DNA from: Vitis vinifera
Taxonomy: Eukaryota; Streptophyta; Magnoliopsida; Vitales; Vitaceae
Length of the DNA: 64,000 nt
Direction of reading: 5' to 3'
Assembly (NCBI RefSeq): GCF_030704535.1
Contig: NC_081811.1
Span: 2,744,501-2,808,500 of the forward strand
Below are positions 11,331 to 24,080 of the stretch, one piece after another. Both the position numbers and the translations under genes were made by a program. The notes under the pieces are model-generated. The model was not told where the DNA came from, did no database searches, and worked only from the letters and a program-made list of their open reading frames with translations. Numbering within the stretch: position 1 is the first letter of the stretch; every line of letters starts with the position of its first letter.

Positions 11331-14090
11331 GTCTAGGTGATATGATTTAAGAGGCTTTAAATTATGAACTTTAATTTGATTAAAAAAAAGAAGAAAGAAA
11401 AGTAAAGGTAATGTATGGAAGTGTTTTTGGTATTAGAATGAATGAAATCATAGTTAGTTTATTTAGTATTATATGATAAATATTAAGAGTCTTTCTAAGT
11501 TGATTCGTGAAGTTTTAGGTTTTAAAGTTGGTAAAATTGGAGTATGAATTGTGTGCTTTGGCCTATTTGTTAGGGGGTTGGTGACAGTTGAAGAAAACTC
11601 TGGGAAATGGGAATAGTTAACACCTGTTATAGAATAGTGAATATTTTATTTACATAAGTTCAAAATTCTTCACTAATAATAACCACCCGACATGAAAAGA
11701 TAATAATAACCTAAGAATATCTAAGCAAAATGACAATAAGTAGAATATAGAACAACCCTCCTAAAAGAGGTAAAAAAACTGTGGAAAAGATTTCTTTTGT
11801 TTCAATCAAAACGAGAATACGACTTCTCACTAACTTCTATATATCTTAGAAACTAGTAAAGGTGATATCATCCAAGAGACTTTAAATTACTAACTTTGAT
11901 AAATAAATAAAAAAACGTTTTTATTCTTAGGATGAATGAAATTATAGTTAGTTTATTTGATATTATATGACAAACATAAAAAGTCTTTTTGAGTTTGTCC
12001 ATGAAGTTCAGGCTTTAAGTTAGAAAAATTGGATTTATATTGTGGGCTTTGGCCTACTTGAGGGAGGTTGATAATAAACTCAGCAAAATGGGAATAACTA
12101 GCACATATTACAATAGTGAATATTTTATTTGCACAAGTTCAAAATTCTTCCCCGATAATAACTATCTGGCAAGAAAAGATAATAATAACTCAAGAATATC
12201 TAAGTAAAATGATATCAAATATAATAAAAAAACCCTCACAAAGGAGGTAAAAAAACCCTAAAGAAGATTTCTTTTAGTTGAATCAAAATAAGCCTTAATT
12301 AGAAACTAGTGAAGGTGATATAATCCAAGAGACTTTAGATTACTAACTTTGATAAAAAAAAAAAAGAAGAAAAAAGAGTAAAGGTAGATCAATGAAAGTG
12401 TTTTTAGTCTTAGGATAAATGAAATCATAGTTAGTTTACTTGATATTATATGACAAATGTGAAAATTCTTTTGAATCGATCTATGAAGTTCAGGTTTTAA
12501 AGTTAGAAAAATTGGGATCTATATTGTGGGCTTTGGTTTGTTTGTTGGGGTTGATGACGATGTCTAAGTAAAATGATACCAAGTATAATATGAAAAAGCC
12601 CTCCTAAAGGAGGTAAAAAAACCCCAAAGATGATTTCTTCTATTTGAATCAAAATAAGCTTTAGAAACTAGTGAAGGTGATATGATTCAAGAGACTTTAA
12701 ATGACTAACTTTGATTAAAAAAAAGAGTATAGGTAGATCACTGAAAGTGTTTTTAGTCTTAGGATGAATGAAATCATAGTTAGTTTGTTTGATATTATAT
12801 GACAAATATAAAAAGTCTTTTTAAGTCTGTTCATGAAGTTGAGGCTTTAAATTGAGAAGAATTGGGATTTTTGTTGTGCGCTTTGACTTGTTTGTTAGGG
12901 GTTGATGATAAACACAACGAAATGGGAATAACTAGCACCTATTACACTAGTGAATATTTTATTTTCACAAGTTCAGAATTCTTTCCCAATAACAACTATC
13001 TGGAAAGAAAGAATAACAATAACCCAAGAATGTCTAAGTAAAATAATACCAAGTATAATATGAAAAAAAAAACCTCCTAAAGGAGGTGAAAAAACCTTAA
13101 AGAAGATTTCTTCCATTTGAATCAAAATAAGCTTTAGAAACTAGTGAAGGTGATATGATCCAAGGTACTTTAAATTACTAACTTTGATAAAAAAAAAAAA
13201 AAATAGAGTAAAAGTAGATCAATGAAAGTGTTTTTAGTCTTAGGATAAATGAAATCATAGTTAGTTTACTTGATATTATATGACAAATATAAGAAGGCTT
13301 TTTGAGTCCGTCCATGAAGTTTAGACTTTAAATTTAGAAAAACTGGAATCTATAATGTGAGCTTTGGCTCGTTTATTGGGGGTTGATGATAAACTCAATG
13401 AAATGGAAATAACTAGCGCTAATTACACTAGTGAATATTTTATTTGTACAAGTTCAAAATTCTTCCTCAATAATAACTATCTGATAATAAAGGATAACAA
13501 TAACTCAAGAGTAAAGATAGATTAATGGAAGTGTTTTTGGTCTTAGGATGAATGAAATCGTAATCAGTTTATTTGATATTATATGACAAATATGAATAGT
13601 CTTTTTAAGTTGGTCCATGAAGTTCAAGCTTTCAAGTAAAAAAAATTGGGTCTATATTGTGGGCTTTGGCCTATTTGTTGGAGGTTGATGATAGTTGAAA
13701 AACAATTTAATGAAATAGGAATAGGTAACACTTGTTACAGTAATGAATATTTTATCTACACAAGTTCAAAATTCTTCCCCAAGAAAAAAAAAGGATAATA
13801 ATAACCCTAAGAATATCTAAATAGAATGACACCAAATATAATGTGGAAAAACCCTTTTAAAGAAGATAAAAAAAACCTAGAGAAGATTTCTTCCATTTTA
13901 ATTAAAATGAGAATACAACTTCTCACTAACTTCTGTGCTTTAGAAACTAGTGAATGTGATATAATCCAAGAGTCTTTAAATTATTAATTTTGATAAAAAT
14001 AAATAAAAATTAATAGGTAGATCAAGGGAAGTGTTTTTGGTACGAGGATGAATAAAATTATAGGTAGTTTATTTAATATTAGTAGGTTTG
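11330..14090 (+). repeat. Degenerate tandem repeat array, about seven units of 360-530 bp
   Basis: The phrase GGTGATATGATCCAAGAGAC, or close variants, followed by TTTAAATTACTAACTTTGAT and an A-run recurs near 11,336, 11,862, 12,315, 12,677, 13,150 and 13,956. A truncated unit begins near 13,501. Each unit continues with AAAGTGTTTTTAGTCTTAGG, GTTAGTTTATTTGATATTAT, a GGGCTTTGG block and AATATTTTATTTGCACAAG. Unit length varies because of internal deletions. The array has no coding capacity and no terminal repeats that would mark it as one transposon. Confidence 0.75.
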
Positions 14091-17000
14091 TTCCAAGCAC
14101 ATGGACAATTAGGTAATAAAATTAATATATGTATTATATTAACTATTTAATAAAAATTATAAAAAATAATTTAATAAAAAATGGAACAAAATTTTTAAAC
14201 TTCTTAGTATTTGCATTTAAAAAAGTATTGTAGTGTGTCTAAGCAATTCTATGCATATATTTATTCTATAATAAAAAATCTATAAATCAAATTAAAAATA
14301 ATTAATTATTATTTTTATTTAATAAATAAACATAGTAATTATTTATTGAGTTGGTGAGTATGACATAATTAAATAAGATTTGTTTAACAAGATTTTCTTC
14401 TAAAATTTTAAAAAATAAAAAACTTATCAATTCTATTTAAATAGAACTTCTTATAAATATTTCCTTAACTTTTGGAAAACTAAAATAATAATTCTATTTA
14501 GATGAGATTTCAAAATCGTATTAAATTAAAATAAAAATAAATTATACTTCAATTACAATCTTCTACAAATAATAATAATAATAATAATGATAATAATAAT
14601 AAAGCTAGCTATGGAAGTAGGAGCATTTATAAACAACCAAAAGAAAGTAAGCCTCAATTTTGTGACATCTTCTATCATTACAAAATAAATAAGCCTTAAA
14701 TTAAAAAAACTTAAGTTTTAAATTTGAATAATTATTTGAATTTTAAAATCAATACATTTTTATCTATAATTCTATATAAATATTTTTTTTTTTCAAAAAG
14801 AAAGAGTTGTTGGTATTTCCTTATTCTTGAATTTTATAAATCGAAATTTGTGTTTACAAACTTTATTATGTTATGAGTGTTTTTTCTCTTAAAATAAAAA
14901 TACAAGTTTAGGTTAGGAAAAAATTATTTCTTAATGTTATATATTTGGTAAATATTAATTTTTATAATTATTAATGTTTTTATTTGATAAATATTATTGT
15001 TTATTTAAAATAAAAATGGAAAAGGGTTATGAATGAGACCAGCCCATGTGCTCGTCACTTTTCACATATCTTAGAAACATAAGATCAATTGGAAGAAGTG
15101 AAAAGATTATACTAGCTACAATAACTTCATAATCAGTTGAAGGAAGAATTCCCATGATTGCTTACTAATTGATTCTTAGCCTGAGCAGGCTATCCATGAC
15201 AAAACGCTTGGGAGCATTCACCATTAAGCCCTAGAACAGTACTACAAACAACCCTTATTTTCTTTCCTTTTTCTCTTCAATAAACTACCACCTTCAATTT
15301 TTTTTCAACATCCATAACAAGAAACCTTAGATGCTACCTATATTTGGGCTTAGAAACACCAAAAAAGAATAGCCCAATATATATGAGCTTAAGAGACTTT
15401 TAATGGACCCAAAAAACCTAGCCTAACAGTATTATGTTGGTTAAATTTTTGTTGCATTGGTAAGTCCATGTAGTCCATTGTAACTAAAAAATATGAAAGG
15501 ATAAAGACATAAATGATTGCATTGAAAAGTACTCTTTCATTTTATATTGTTCTAACTTCCTATTGTTATTTAGGTATCAAAGTTGTGAAAACTTTTTAGG
15601 ATTAGCAAACAATATTAAAAAATGATATGAATTTGGGTTGAGGCTAATTGTAAGAGTTTTATTTTAAATGAGAGTTTTAATTCACTTAACTCATTTAATT
15701 ATTGTGTTATATTAACATTATTATTGTTAGCCTAAGGTTTCACTTGGCAAATTTTGCTAATCACAAAACAAATGATAATGATTTAATCATGTGTTTGAGT
15801 TGTTTGAAGATAATCATCAAATATTCAAGCTAATGATATATGTAACAACATGAATCAAGAAGAGCTTATTAAATATATGTTTTTTTTTCTAGGATATTTA
15901 TGCAATATAAGGTTAAGGTGTATTAGATATGACTTCTTGCATATATTTAAACAACACATTGTTAAATAAGGATTGATGACAACTGATCTTTTCTGAATTG
16001 ATTATTAAAGTTGAAATGGTTTTCTAAATTTTATGAAGATCAAATCTAACCACCCCCTTAGACAATTGTAGCTTATACACTAGTAAAAACATACAAATTT
16101 ATAAGTTCATTAAGTAGAAAATGGGAACAAGTTTTGACATTATCTAACAATCATTTTATTGGTTGAGGGAAACCACAACTAGTCAAAGTATTGATCAATC
16201 AATTCCACACTTAGTTGACTTGTGACCTCCCATGGTTATGCATAAAAGTATAACAAATAGTTACACAATCAATTAGTTAAGTTGTAACTCGTATTTAATT
16301 ACTAAGTACAACTTGGAACTCTCATTTAAAGCTCTTGAAATTTATTTATGAGGTTACTAATAATAGAGATTTATTCACATCCCTCCAAAAAAACCTTTCA
16401 TTTCATTTCTTTGAGTATATTTATTCATAAATTAAATCCTTTAGTGTACCTTGACCCTAGCTAAGGGTGGGGGGAACGTTTTGAACCTTGTGAAGGTCCA
16501 TTGAAATTGTGAATACGTTAATTGAAAGGTTTTGGTTTAGAAATCCCTTGATTTAGAAGAAAGGTCTCAAAAATAGGAAGAAACAAGATGGAGTGGATGA
16601 TGACAATTGTTAAATCATTGTAAAATTGCCTAATCATTGTCAATCTTTTGTACTTCGGGAATCAACCGAGCTTATAAATTGTTCACCAAAACTATCCTAA
16701 TCTATTAATGAACTTGGGAGCAACTCAAGGACTCATAGTGCCTACTTGGCCCATCTTAACCTAACCGTAAGATTAGAGAATGAAGACACTGATCCATTGA
16801 AAACCTTGAATTTCAATGAAAACCCATGTGACTCATTCGATATACATACTTTTTTTTTTTTTTTTTGTTAGCCTTAATGAAAACCAAGAGTAACTATACA
16901 GCCTTTACACCAAATGAATAACCCAACATCTTGTGCTAATTAATAAAAAGGTGGAAGACCTGCTCATAGTACCTGCAAGCATCCATACTCACATAAATTT

Positions 17001-17225
17001 TGTCTATTGTGCCAGGAGCTGTAATGACTTTCTGCGCTCCTACAGATTCCAAAGTGATCAGAGTTGTCTTGTTACGGATTCAATACATTCACTCTCCTTC
17101 AATGCATCTCCATCTTCCTCCCTTCAAACCCCATCTACCCACTTTCCCCTATTAATACAACACATGCACTTCTCCTCCATCTCCATTTCTTCCACTTATT
17201 CATAAGCTTTCTCCTTCAATCTCCA
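14091..17225. other. Gene-poor AT-rich interval before the CASP-like gene
   Basis: No gene is recognised. An imperfect AAT trinucleotide repeat lies at about 14,565-14,602 and a T-run at about 16,851-16,868. The block 16,440-16,800 is less AT-rich and looks like an old dispersed repeat, but no family can be named. Just before 17,226 the C/T-rich stretch should be the 5'UTR of the CASP-like gene. Confidence 0.4.
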
Positions 17226-17930
17226 ATGGAGTCCCAATGCAGGCCAAATGTGGATGGGGTGCATAACGGAGTGGAGAGCCATGTGAAGGTGGTGGAGAAG
17301 CCAAGGAGCGTGGGGTCGTCTTCCGAGTTCGTCCTCCGCATTCTTGGGCTGCTTCTCACATTGATTGCTGCAGTGGTGGCCGGTGTTGATAAGCAGACCA
17401 AGATCATTCCTCTTACTCTCATAAAAACCCTGCCTTCCCTACATGTTCCTGTCACTGCTAAATGGAGTGATATGTCCGCTTTTGTGTAATTTATCTGGCT
17501 TTTTCTCTATTTTTCCATGTGGGTTTTGTGTTTTTGGAGTAAATTAAATGATATATGGTTTAACATATTCTTGTTTTGAAGGTACTTGGTGGTGTCAAAC
17601 GCAATAGCATGCTCATATGCTGCAATATCTCTAGTACTAGTGACAATGCTGGGCCGGAGGGGGAAAGGTGGCAGGGTGTTGGCAGTGATAGTCCTAGATT
17701 TACACATGGTAGGGCTTCTCTTCTCGGCCAACGGAGCTGCAACCGCAGTTGGAGTCCTGGGCCAATATGGGAACTCACATGTTGAATGGAAGAAAGTCTG
17801 CAATGTGTTTGATTCCTTCTGCCACCACTTGGTCGCTTCTCTAGCGCTGTCTTTTCTCGGGTCACTCTCCTTTCTCGGGTTGGTGTTGCTTGCCATTTTG
17901 AACCTGCACAAGAAATCTAGCACCAAGTAA
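17226..17930 (+). CDS. CASPL1E: CASP-like protein 1E (four-helix membrane protein)
   Basis: Two exons, 17226-17485 and 17582-17930, joined in phase (GT|G = Val) to give 202 aa. Four hydrophobic helices lie near residues 36-55, 86-109, 118-142 and 165-192. The first exon has the family block LLLTLIAAVVAGVDKQTK and KTLPSLHVPVTAKWSDMSAF, the second SNAIACSYAAISLVLV, and a conserved WKKVCNVFDSFCHH before helix 4. This matches the CASPL1E subgroup. CASP proteins form plasma-membrane scaffolds at the Casparian strip; CASP-like members are thought to build other membrane domains, and the specific job of 1E proteins is poorly known. The ATG at 17226 gives the normal length; an in-frame start further upstream would add a non-family extension. 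Nothing is broken. Confidence 0.92.
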
Positions 17931-18983
17931 TTTTGGTTTAGTAATTTCTTGGTGGATGGGGCAAGGAAAGTTGGTAAATATAATGCAGTACTTGCTAGTA
18001 TATGCTCTGTTTGCAGTGATCATGCATGGCGTAGGCTATGTAAGTTTGTAATTCGAAAGTACCGCCTATAAAAATAGGAAATATTTTAGGTATGGACGAT
18101 GTTGTGTGTGATTATTGTGATATTCAGTCATACAAAGAAAAAAGTTTCCAAATACTCTATATATATATATATATATTACCTGATCGAAGTAGGTTATTAC
18201 AATCGTATAACAGCAACGTATAACCTGTGTATTGGTGAATTACTGTAAAGAAATTGAAGCTAAAGAAGAAATTTTTGAGAAAGAAAATCAGAGACAAAGA
18301 GAAAATCAAAGGAAGGATGCAGGAGAATTTGATAAATTGCCTTCATCACTCCTCTTATTGTATCCAAGAGTATAAATCCAAGCTCTGAACCAACTTCTTG
18401 TGAGATGACCAGCTTGTTGCTGGGTACCACTGCCAAGCAGACTTACGCAATGCAACATACAGAGTTAAATGTCACTGCCAAGTAGAACCATGCAATGCAA
18501 TGTGCAGAGTTATCGCGAAGTAGTGCTGATAGTCGTAGTCTGATACAATCTAACAATAAAATTGGTTATTCTAATATTGGGTTGAGGGGCTCCGATTAGA
18601 GAGAAAAAAAAGAAGGGTCTGTTTGGTCATAAATTACATTTTTCATATATATATAAAAATATTTTAATGATTTGATTTATATTTTGAATTTTAAATTATT
18701 TTAAGAAATAAACAACGATGCATTCATAGCAAGATACAGAAAATCATCCAAGCTTTAGCTCAAAAAATGTAAGAAGAATGGCAGAAATATCACTAGACTT
18801 CATATCTCACTGAAGGAAGAAACTACTGGACAACCAAACTGGAGCTTCAAAAGGCTATTATCATACAACACAAAACAATTCAACTCAACTGATACAAGAC
18901 CAACATACATTTCTTTTGTAACAATGTGGTGTAAACTGAGAGCTAATTCTACCAGTTTGATGCCATGGATGCATACTGCAATT
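17931..18983. other. Interval between the CASP-like and B-box genes
   Basis: No gene is seen. A TA dinucleotide run lies at about 18,158-18,177. Around 18,425-18,520 the phrase CACTGCCAAG(C/T)AGA followed by GCAATGCAA recurs at about 60 bp spacing. The last few hundred bases before 18,984 should hold the 3'UTR of the B-box gene. Confidence 0.4.
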
Positions 18984-21900
18984 TCAGTGATCCATCTTAG
19001 CAAAACGCCCCTTGATTCGTATCCTGCTCTCTGCTCGAGCCTTCCGCGACTCGTACCTGATGTGCTTCTCATATCTGTTGTTTTCCAGGTAAAGAATATC
19101 AGTCCAAGAAGTTCAGAAATCTCGAAAAAAATTCGAATTAAGTGTTCGTTTCTCATGCTTAATTGTATCCAGTAAACAGAAGTCGACAAAGGATTCACCG
19201 TTGAATTTGGTAGAAATTGAAGTTTGAAACTTGTTTTTGAAGTTTCTGGGAAGGACTGAAAACCCTTTTAAATGAAAACTTTCTATTGGAGTCCAACAAT
19301 GTCGCTCTTAAGTCCGAGATGGATCACCCAAATGATGGCTCATAGAACAGTTCCATAGGGGTGGATTCAAGTGGGGCTTAGAGGGGGCACATGCCCCACT
19401 GAAAAATAAAAAATTTACCATGCAAAATTAGGTTTTGATCCCATAACCGCAAGTTTTGTAGAGAAATTATGCTATCAATGAGTCAAATCTTACTTTTTAC
19501 CTTAATTTTTGCCCCCCTGTATCTAATCTCTTTAAGATACGAATGTATTGAGTAGTTGACATCAAATTGTTGAGCCCTAATGCAATTTCCCAAGAAAACT
19601 AGGTAGATCTATGTTTAGATTGAATCACATATTATTTTCTTACGGAAGTTTGGGGATGAGTTATTCAAATTATGACTCTTAGAAAAGACACCACTCTTAA
19701 GCCCAAGGATGAGTCACCCGAATGATGACTCTTAAAACAAACTTATAAGGTGTAATATCGAATGTCATAAAAGTATTGGGGTCTACTTTCATTGGACACC
19801 AATTGGTTTTTAGATGAGATAGTCAAAACTCAATCTAAGAGTTGGTATTAGTAACACCCACTCTCAAGCCTTGGGATGGGTCATAACCTTATAGAACACC
19901 AATTGGATTTTAGATAAGATGGTCAAAGCCCAATCCAAAAATTGGTATCAGCAGCACCCGCTCTTAACTGTAAGGATGGATCATCCAAATTATGCCTTTT
20001 AGAAAAGGCTCATGAGGTGTAATGGTGAATGTCAGAAAAGGTTTGGTCCGCACCAATTGGTTTTTAGATGAGATGGTTCAAACCTGACCCAAGACTTATA
20101 TAGGATACGATATATATCAGGCACTCTAACACCTTAATATCCGGAAATAAGATATACCATAATCAACAACCAATTTTCCTAAAAGCTTAAACTTGTAGTA
20201 TTTGAACCCATAATACATATCATATACTTTAACAGATCTAGTTAACTATTTCATCTTCCTCAATGTGCTTATGTACTTCGAACTATAAATTCGAGAAGAT
20301 TAACCACAGGGTGAGGGGTGGTAAAGATACCTTCTAGTTTTCTTCTTCTCCTTGTACCGTGAAATTGCAGAGTCTCTTTCCTGGCTGTTTAGCTCATGCA
20401 CAGAAACTTTAGGAAGGGCTGGTAATGTTTTTGTAACAACAGGACACTCTGATTTCCCTTCATCGCTACCATTGGTATGGCTTACACTACCACCGATATC
20501 TGAATGTTTCCTGGGAACCAAACACTTTTCGTCAGCACAACTTCCTAATAGTACAGATGGGAGAACTTGATTTGCAGCCTCACTGCCATCACTGCACCAC
20601 TGAAATGCACTTGCCTGCATGGAGAAGAAAACCGAACTCAAAATCCAAGCAAAAGAAAAGCACACTAATGATCGAACTTGTCCACTATCACACTGCTAAT
20701 AAGATCCAAGCAGAATTGGAAAATGAAGGAAAATTGGGATCAGATTAGGTCACCAACAACCACAAAACTTTCTGAATAAAAGAACATACTAACCAAAGAT
20801 GAAAAACCTTTTACCTCATAGGTAGGAAAAACAAACTCCACCTCATGGTCACAACTGTTACATTCATTTTCTTTCTGAATGAGCTGTTTGGGTATATGGG
20901 ACTGGAAGCCAATAGGCGGTTTAGCATCTCCATGATCAAAATCAAAACTCAGTTCGATCTTTGCCAATTGGCGAAGCTGATGAATTATTTCTGCTTTGTG
21001 TTGCCCGCAAGGAGCGCCACGGTTCTGATTCAATAACAATGTCACTGAAGTAAGCTAAAAATTATAGTAGTAGAACGAGCCAAAAGGAACCAGCAAAAGC
21101 ATCCCTCCAAATTCAAGTGAATTGGGTGGATATAAACCCCAAGACAACACCAAAAATCAAGGCTATAGAACTTATCAAGTCAAACAAAATAAGCCATAAT
21201 CTCCATCTGGGTGCTGAAAAGTGTGCTAACAATAAGAAGGAACAAGATTAAAACAGAGAAAAACCTAAAGATTTCAAAACCTCAGCCAAATTGAGCTCCT
21301 GCTACTACTTGACTCGCTTAATAAATAAAAAATGTTCCATTCTTCTGTTTTCTGAGCAACCAATCAGGGTGAGACACAGAAATGAACAACTGGGCACTGA
21401 CCTTGGGCAGAGGAGGAACCCCCATAGCTTGAAAGTTGTGATCACAAGCAGTTGAAACAATCAAATCATCAAGATTAACAACAGCAGGAGTGTCCCAAAC
21501 CAGGAAATCTGAAAACTCTTCATCCACACCCACCGATTCATAAACCCCACACCCCAAAAACTCATTAACCTCACTCTCATCTCCACAAAACAAAGATTTC
21601 TTCCCCAAATCTTCAAACCCAACAAACGCCAACAACTCCGTCACCGAAGGTTGCCCAGAGAACCCCTCCAGAGGCCTTCGATCATGCGCCGACGACAAAG
21701 AACGGCCGTGCTTTGCCCAATCACAGTTCTGGCAGAGAACGAGGTTGTCGGTGGAGCAGAGAATCGAGGCAGGCGAGGCATCACAGACGTCACAGAGGCG
21801 TGAGCGAGTGTGCTTGGTGAACAGCTGGTTGGTGGAGTGGACCTCCCGGTCGCAGGAGAGACAGAGCTTTGCAGAGTCGGCTCTGCAGTACAATAGAGCC

Positions 21901-22001
21901 ATGGAATCTCCACAGAAGTCGCAGAGCCGATTCTGGATCGTCATCTTCTGGCCTTCTTCTTCGTGACGATGATGCAAATTGTCTCCCGGTGAATCACTCA
22001 T
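18984..22001 (-). CDS. CONSTANS-like transcription factor, two B-boxes plus CCT domain
   Basis: Four exons: 22001-21402, 21024-20815, 20614-20331 and 19074-18984 (394 aa; 600+210+284+91 bp). Two adjacent B-box zinc fingers are at about residues 26-64 ([20 protein letters not shown]) and 69-107 ([20 protein letters not shown]), with all Cys/His/Asp ligands seen. The CCT domain is split by the last intron: YKEKKKTRR at the end of exon 3, then [20 protein letters not shown] and KGRFAK in exon 4. The family binds DNA or NF-Y partners through CCT, and proteins through B-boxes, in light, flowering-time and growth control. The block [11 protein letters not shown] and the B-box spacing look closest to the COL13-15 group rather than CONSTANS itself. 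An in-frame upstream codon at 22055 is GTG, so ATG 22001 is chosen; an ATG at 21944 (MTIQNRL) is a possible alternative. Intron 3 (19075-20330) holds repeats. Confidence 0.9.
19270..20150. repeat. Repeat-rich insertion in intron 3 of the B-box gene
   Basis: Imperfect copies of several phrases recur: GATGAGTCACCCGAATGATG-like, CACCAATTGGTTTTTAGATG and AATTGGTATCAGCAGCACCC-like, at 130-250 bp spacing. The content looks like an old dispersed, probably LTR-derived, repeat of the host genome. Ends and family cannot be fixed by eye. It lies wholly in an intron, and the exons on both sides still join in frame. Confidence 0.45.
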
Positions 22002-23200
22002 GCTCGCTGTTCTACTCTGTTTTCGCTGTGTTTTAGCCGGGTTTAAAATATCCACATCTACCGCAGATTTACTTTTTGATATTTTATCGATATTTTGTTT
22101 TTTTTTTTTTGTTATTTAATTAAAATGGCCTCTCAAAAGTCAAAACCCAATTTTTAAAATAGTATAAATACTTAAAATTAAAAAAAATATTTATATAAAA
22201 AATGGATTACTTTTTAAAAAAAAAAATGAAAAAGTTAGATTTTCAATTTTGGGGATTATTTAATCCCTTTTAACCAATTTTTTTTTTTTTTTTTGTGTTT
22301 CAACCGATGTTTTATTGATATTTTTGAATATTTTACCATAATTTATTGATTTTTTTTATTAAATAAATAACTTATAATTATTTTATTATTATATTTGATT
22401 TAATTTATTACAAAAAAATATAAAAACATAATTTTTAATAGATTTTTTATATAATCTATATATTTATTAAACATAATAAATATAAATATTAAAAAAATTA
22501 TACATATATTATTATTTATTTGATATAATTAAACAAGTTTAAATTAAAATGAATCATAATTTTAATATTAAATATATTTTAAAATTAAATATATTATCAT
22601 AATAATATTATAAAATAACAACTTAATAATAAAATTACATATATAAAATTTATATTTTTTTATCAAGAATATAATTATTAAATATGACAAATTATATATA
22701 TATTAATTTTTAAAATAAATAATTTTAAAATATCTATTTTTACCTTTTTAAGTTTTTCTTATTATATTCATAATTTTAAAAAATTATTTTTAAAATTATT
22801 TAATTTAATATTTTTGAAATAATTTTTATACATATATAAATATTTTTTATACATATATAAATATTTTTTCTTTAAAAAATTATTTAATTTAATATTTTTG
22901 AAAACTACTTTTATTTAATTTAGTATTTTTGAAAAAAAAATTATTGAAAAAAATTATTTAACTTATTTTATAAAATATTTTATATGTATGTTCTTAAAGG
23001 GTATATTTGTCCGTTACTATTTCATATCCTTCAACTCAATTTGAAGAGTTATATGAACATTTTGTTAATTTGGGGGCCCATCTACCCCCAAAAGATAATT
23101 CTCCCTTTTATATATCCGATAAAGATATATTCGTAATTACCTTCTATATTTTCATCCTCCTCTGTTTCTTGCTGCAAGGAAAAGGGGAAACTACTGGTTC

Positions 23201-23356
23201 ATGGCTGTGGATGTGGCAGAATCCAAAGAGAGAGCTTATCCATTGAGTGGCATGGCTGTGGCTGTGGCTGTGGCTGTGGCAGAATCCAAAGAGGCAGCTT
23301 ATCCAGTGAGGGGATATGGAAGAATAGTATTCCGAGCAGAAAGGCTCTGCTGTTGA
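23201..23356 (+). CDS. Small ORF of 51 codons with an internal repeat, unknown
   Basis: ATG at 23201, stop at 23354-23356. The peptide contains the same module twice: VAESKERAYPLSG near residues 5-17 and VAESKEAAYPVRG near 26-38, joined by MAVAVAVAV from a GCTGTG hexamer run. The two halves arose from a DNA duplication about 60 bp apart. I recognise no family, see no signal peptide, and cannot tell whether it is translated. It sits alone in AT-rich DNA, so it may be chance. Confidence 0.2.
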   Translation: MAVDVAESKERAYPLSGMAVAVAVAVAESKEAAYPVRGYGRIVFRAERLCC

Positions 23357-23526
23357 TAATTATGTTTGGTCACCGAGAAAAAGGTATTTTCACTGCCAAA
23401 GAGCAATCAAAACTCAAACGTGGCTGCTGCCACACCATTAATGGTGATTACTGGGAATCTCTCTCTACAACAGTGTGAAAGTAGGCAAAAAAATTTCCTT
23501 TTCTAGAATTCAGGCTTATTTTTTGA

Positions 23527-24080
23527 GGTCTTAATTTAATTTTAAATTAAATTATTAATTTAAAATTTATTACTTTTTTATTTTAAGAATTACATTTATC
23601 TTACAAAATTAACTTAAAATTTATTTTAAATTATCAAATTAATATATTTACCTTCTTTAATTTAATTAATATTTATCTTTATTGATTTTAACTCATATTT
23701 ATTTTTATTAATTTTAAATAATAAATTTATTTATAAAATATTAATATTTAAAGCATTGTAGATGAAATATTTATTGAAAAATGAATCATGTAGATTTATA
23801 ATATTGAAATATATTTTTACTAATATAAGTAAATAAGGTAAAAAAAATTGAGATTAATAATATATTAACTATTTTGATTTAATACTTAAAGTTAAAAATA
23901 ATTATAAGTTGTAATATTAAATTATTTTATTAATCATACTTAATTTATTTAATAATTTAAATTAAGTTATTATAAAATTTAAATTTAAATTAATTTTTAT
24001 TTTAAAATTTGTAAAATTTTTATTGTGTGATTAATTTTATGTTGTAAAATTTTAATTAAATAAAAATTTGTAACATAAAG
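23527..24080 (+). repeat. AT-rich MITE-like repeat, copy 1
   Basis: This block aligns by eye with 32,201-32,738 in the same orientation. Shared phrases include AAAATTAACTTAAAATTTAT, TTAATTAATATTTAT, TATTTTTATTAAT with AATAAATTTATTTAT, and ATTTTGATTTAATACTTAAA. The ends are less clear than in the second copy. No coding capacity. Confidence 0.5.

Noticed and set aside
20300-20665. Separate 121-codon gene on the minus strand
   Set aside because: It is exon 3 of the B-box/CCT gene with intron sequence on both sides.
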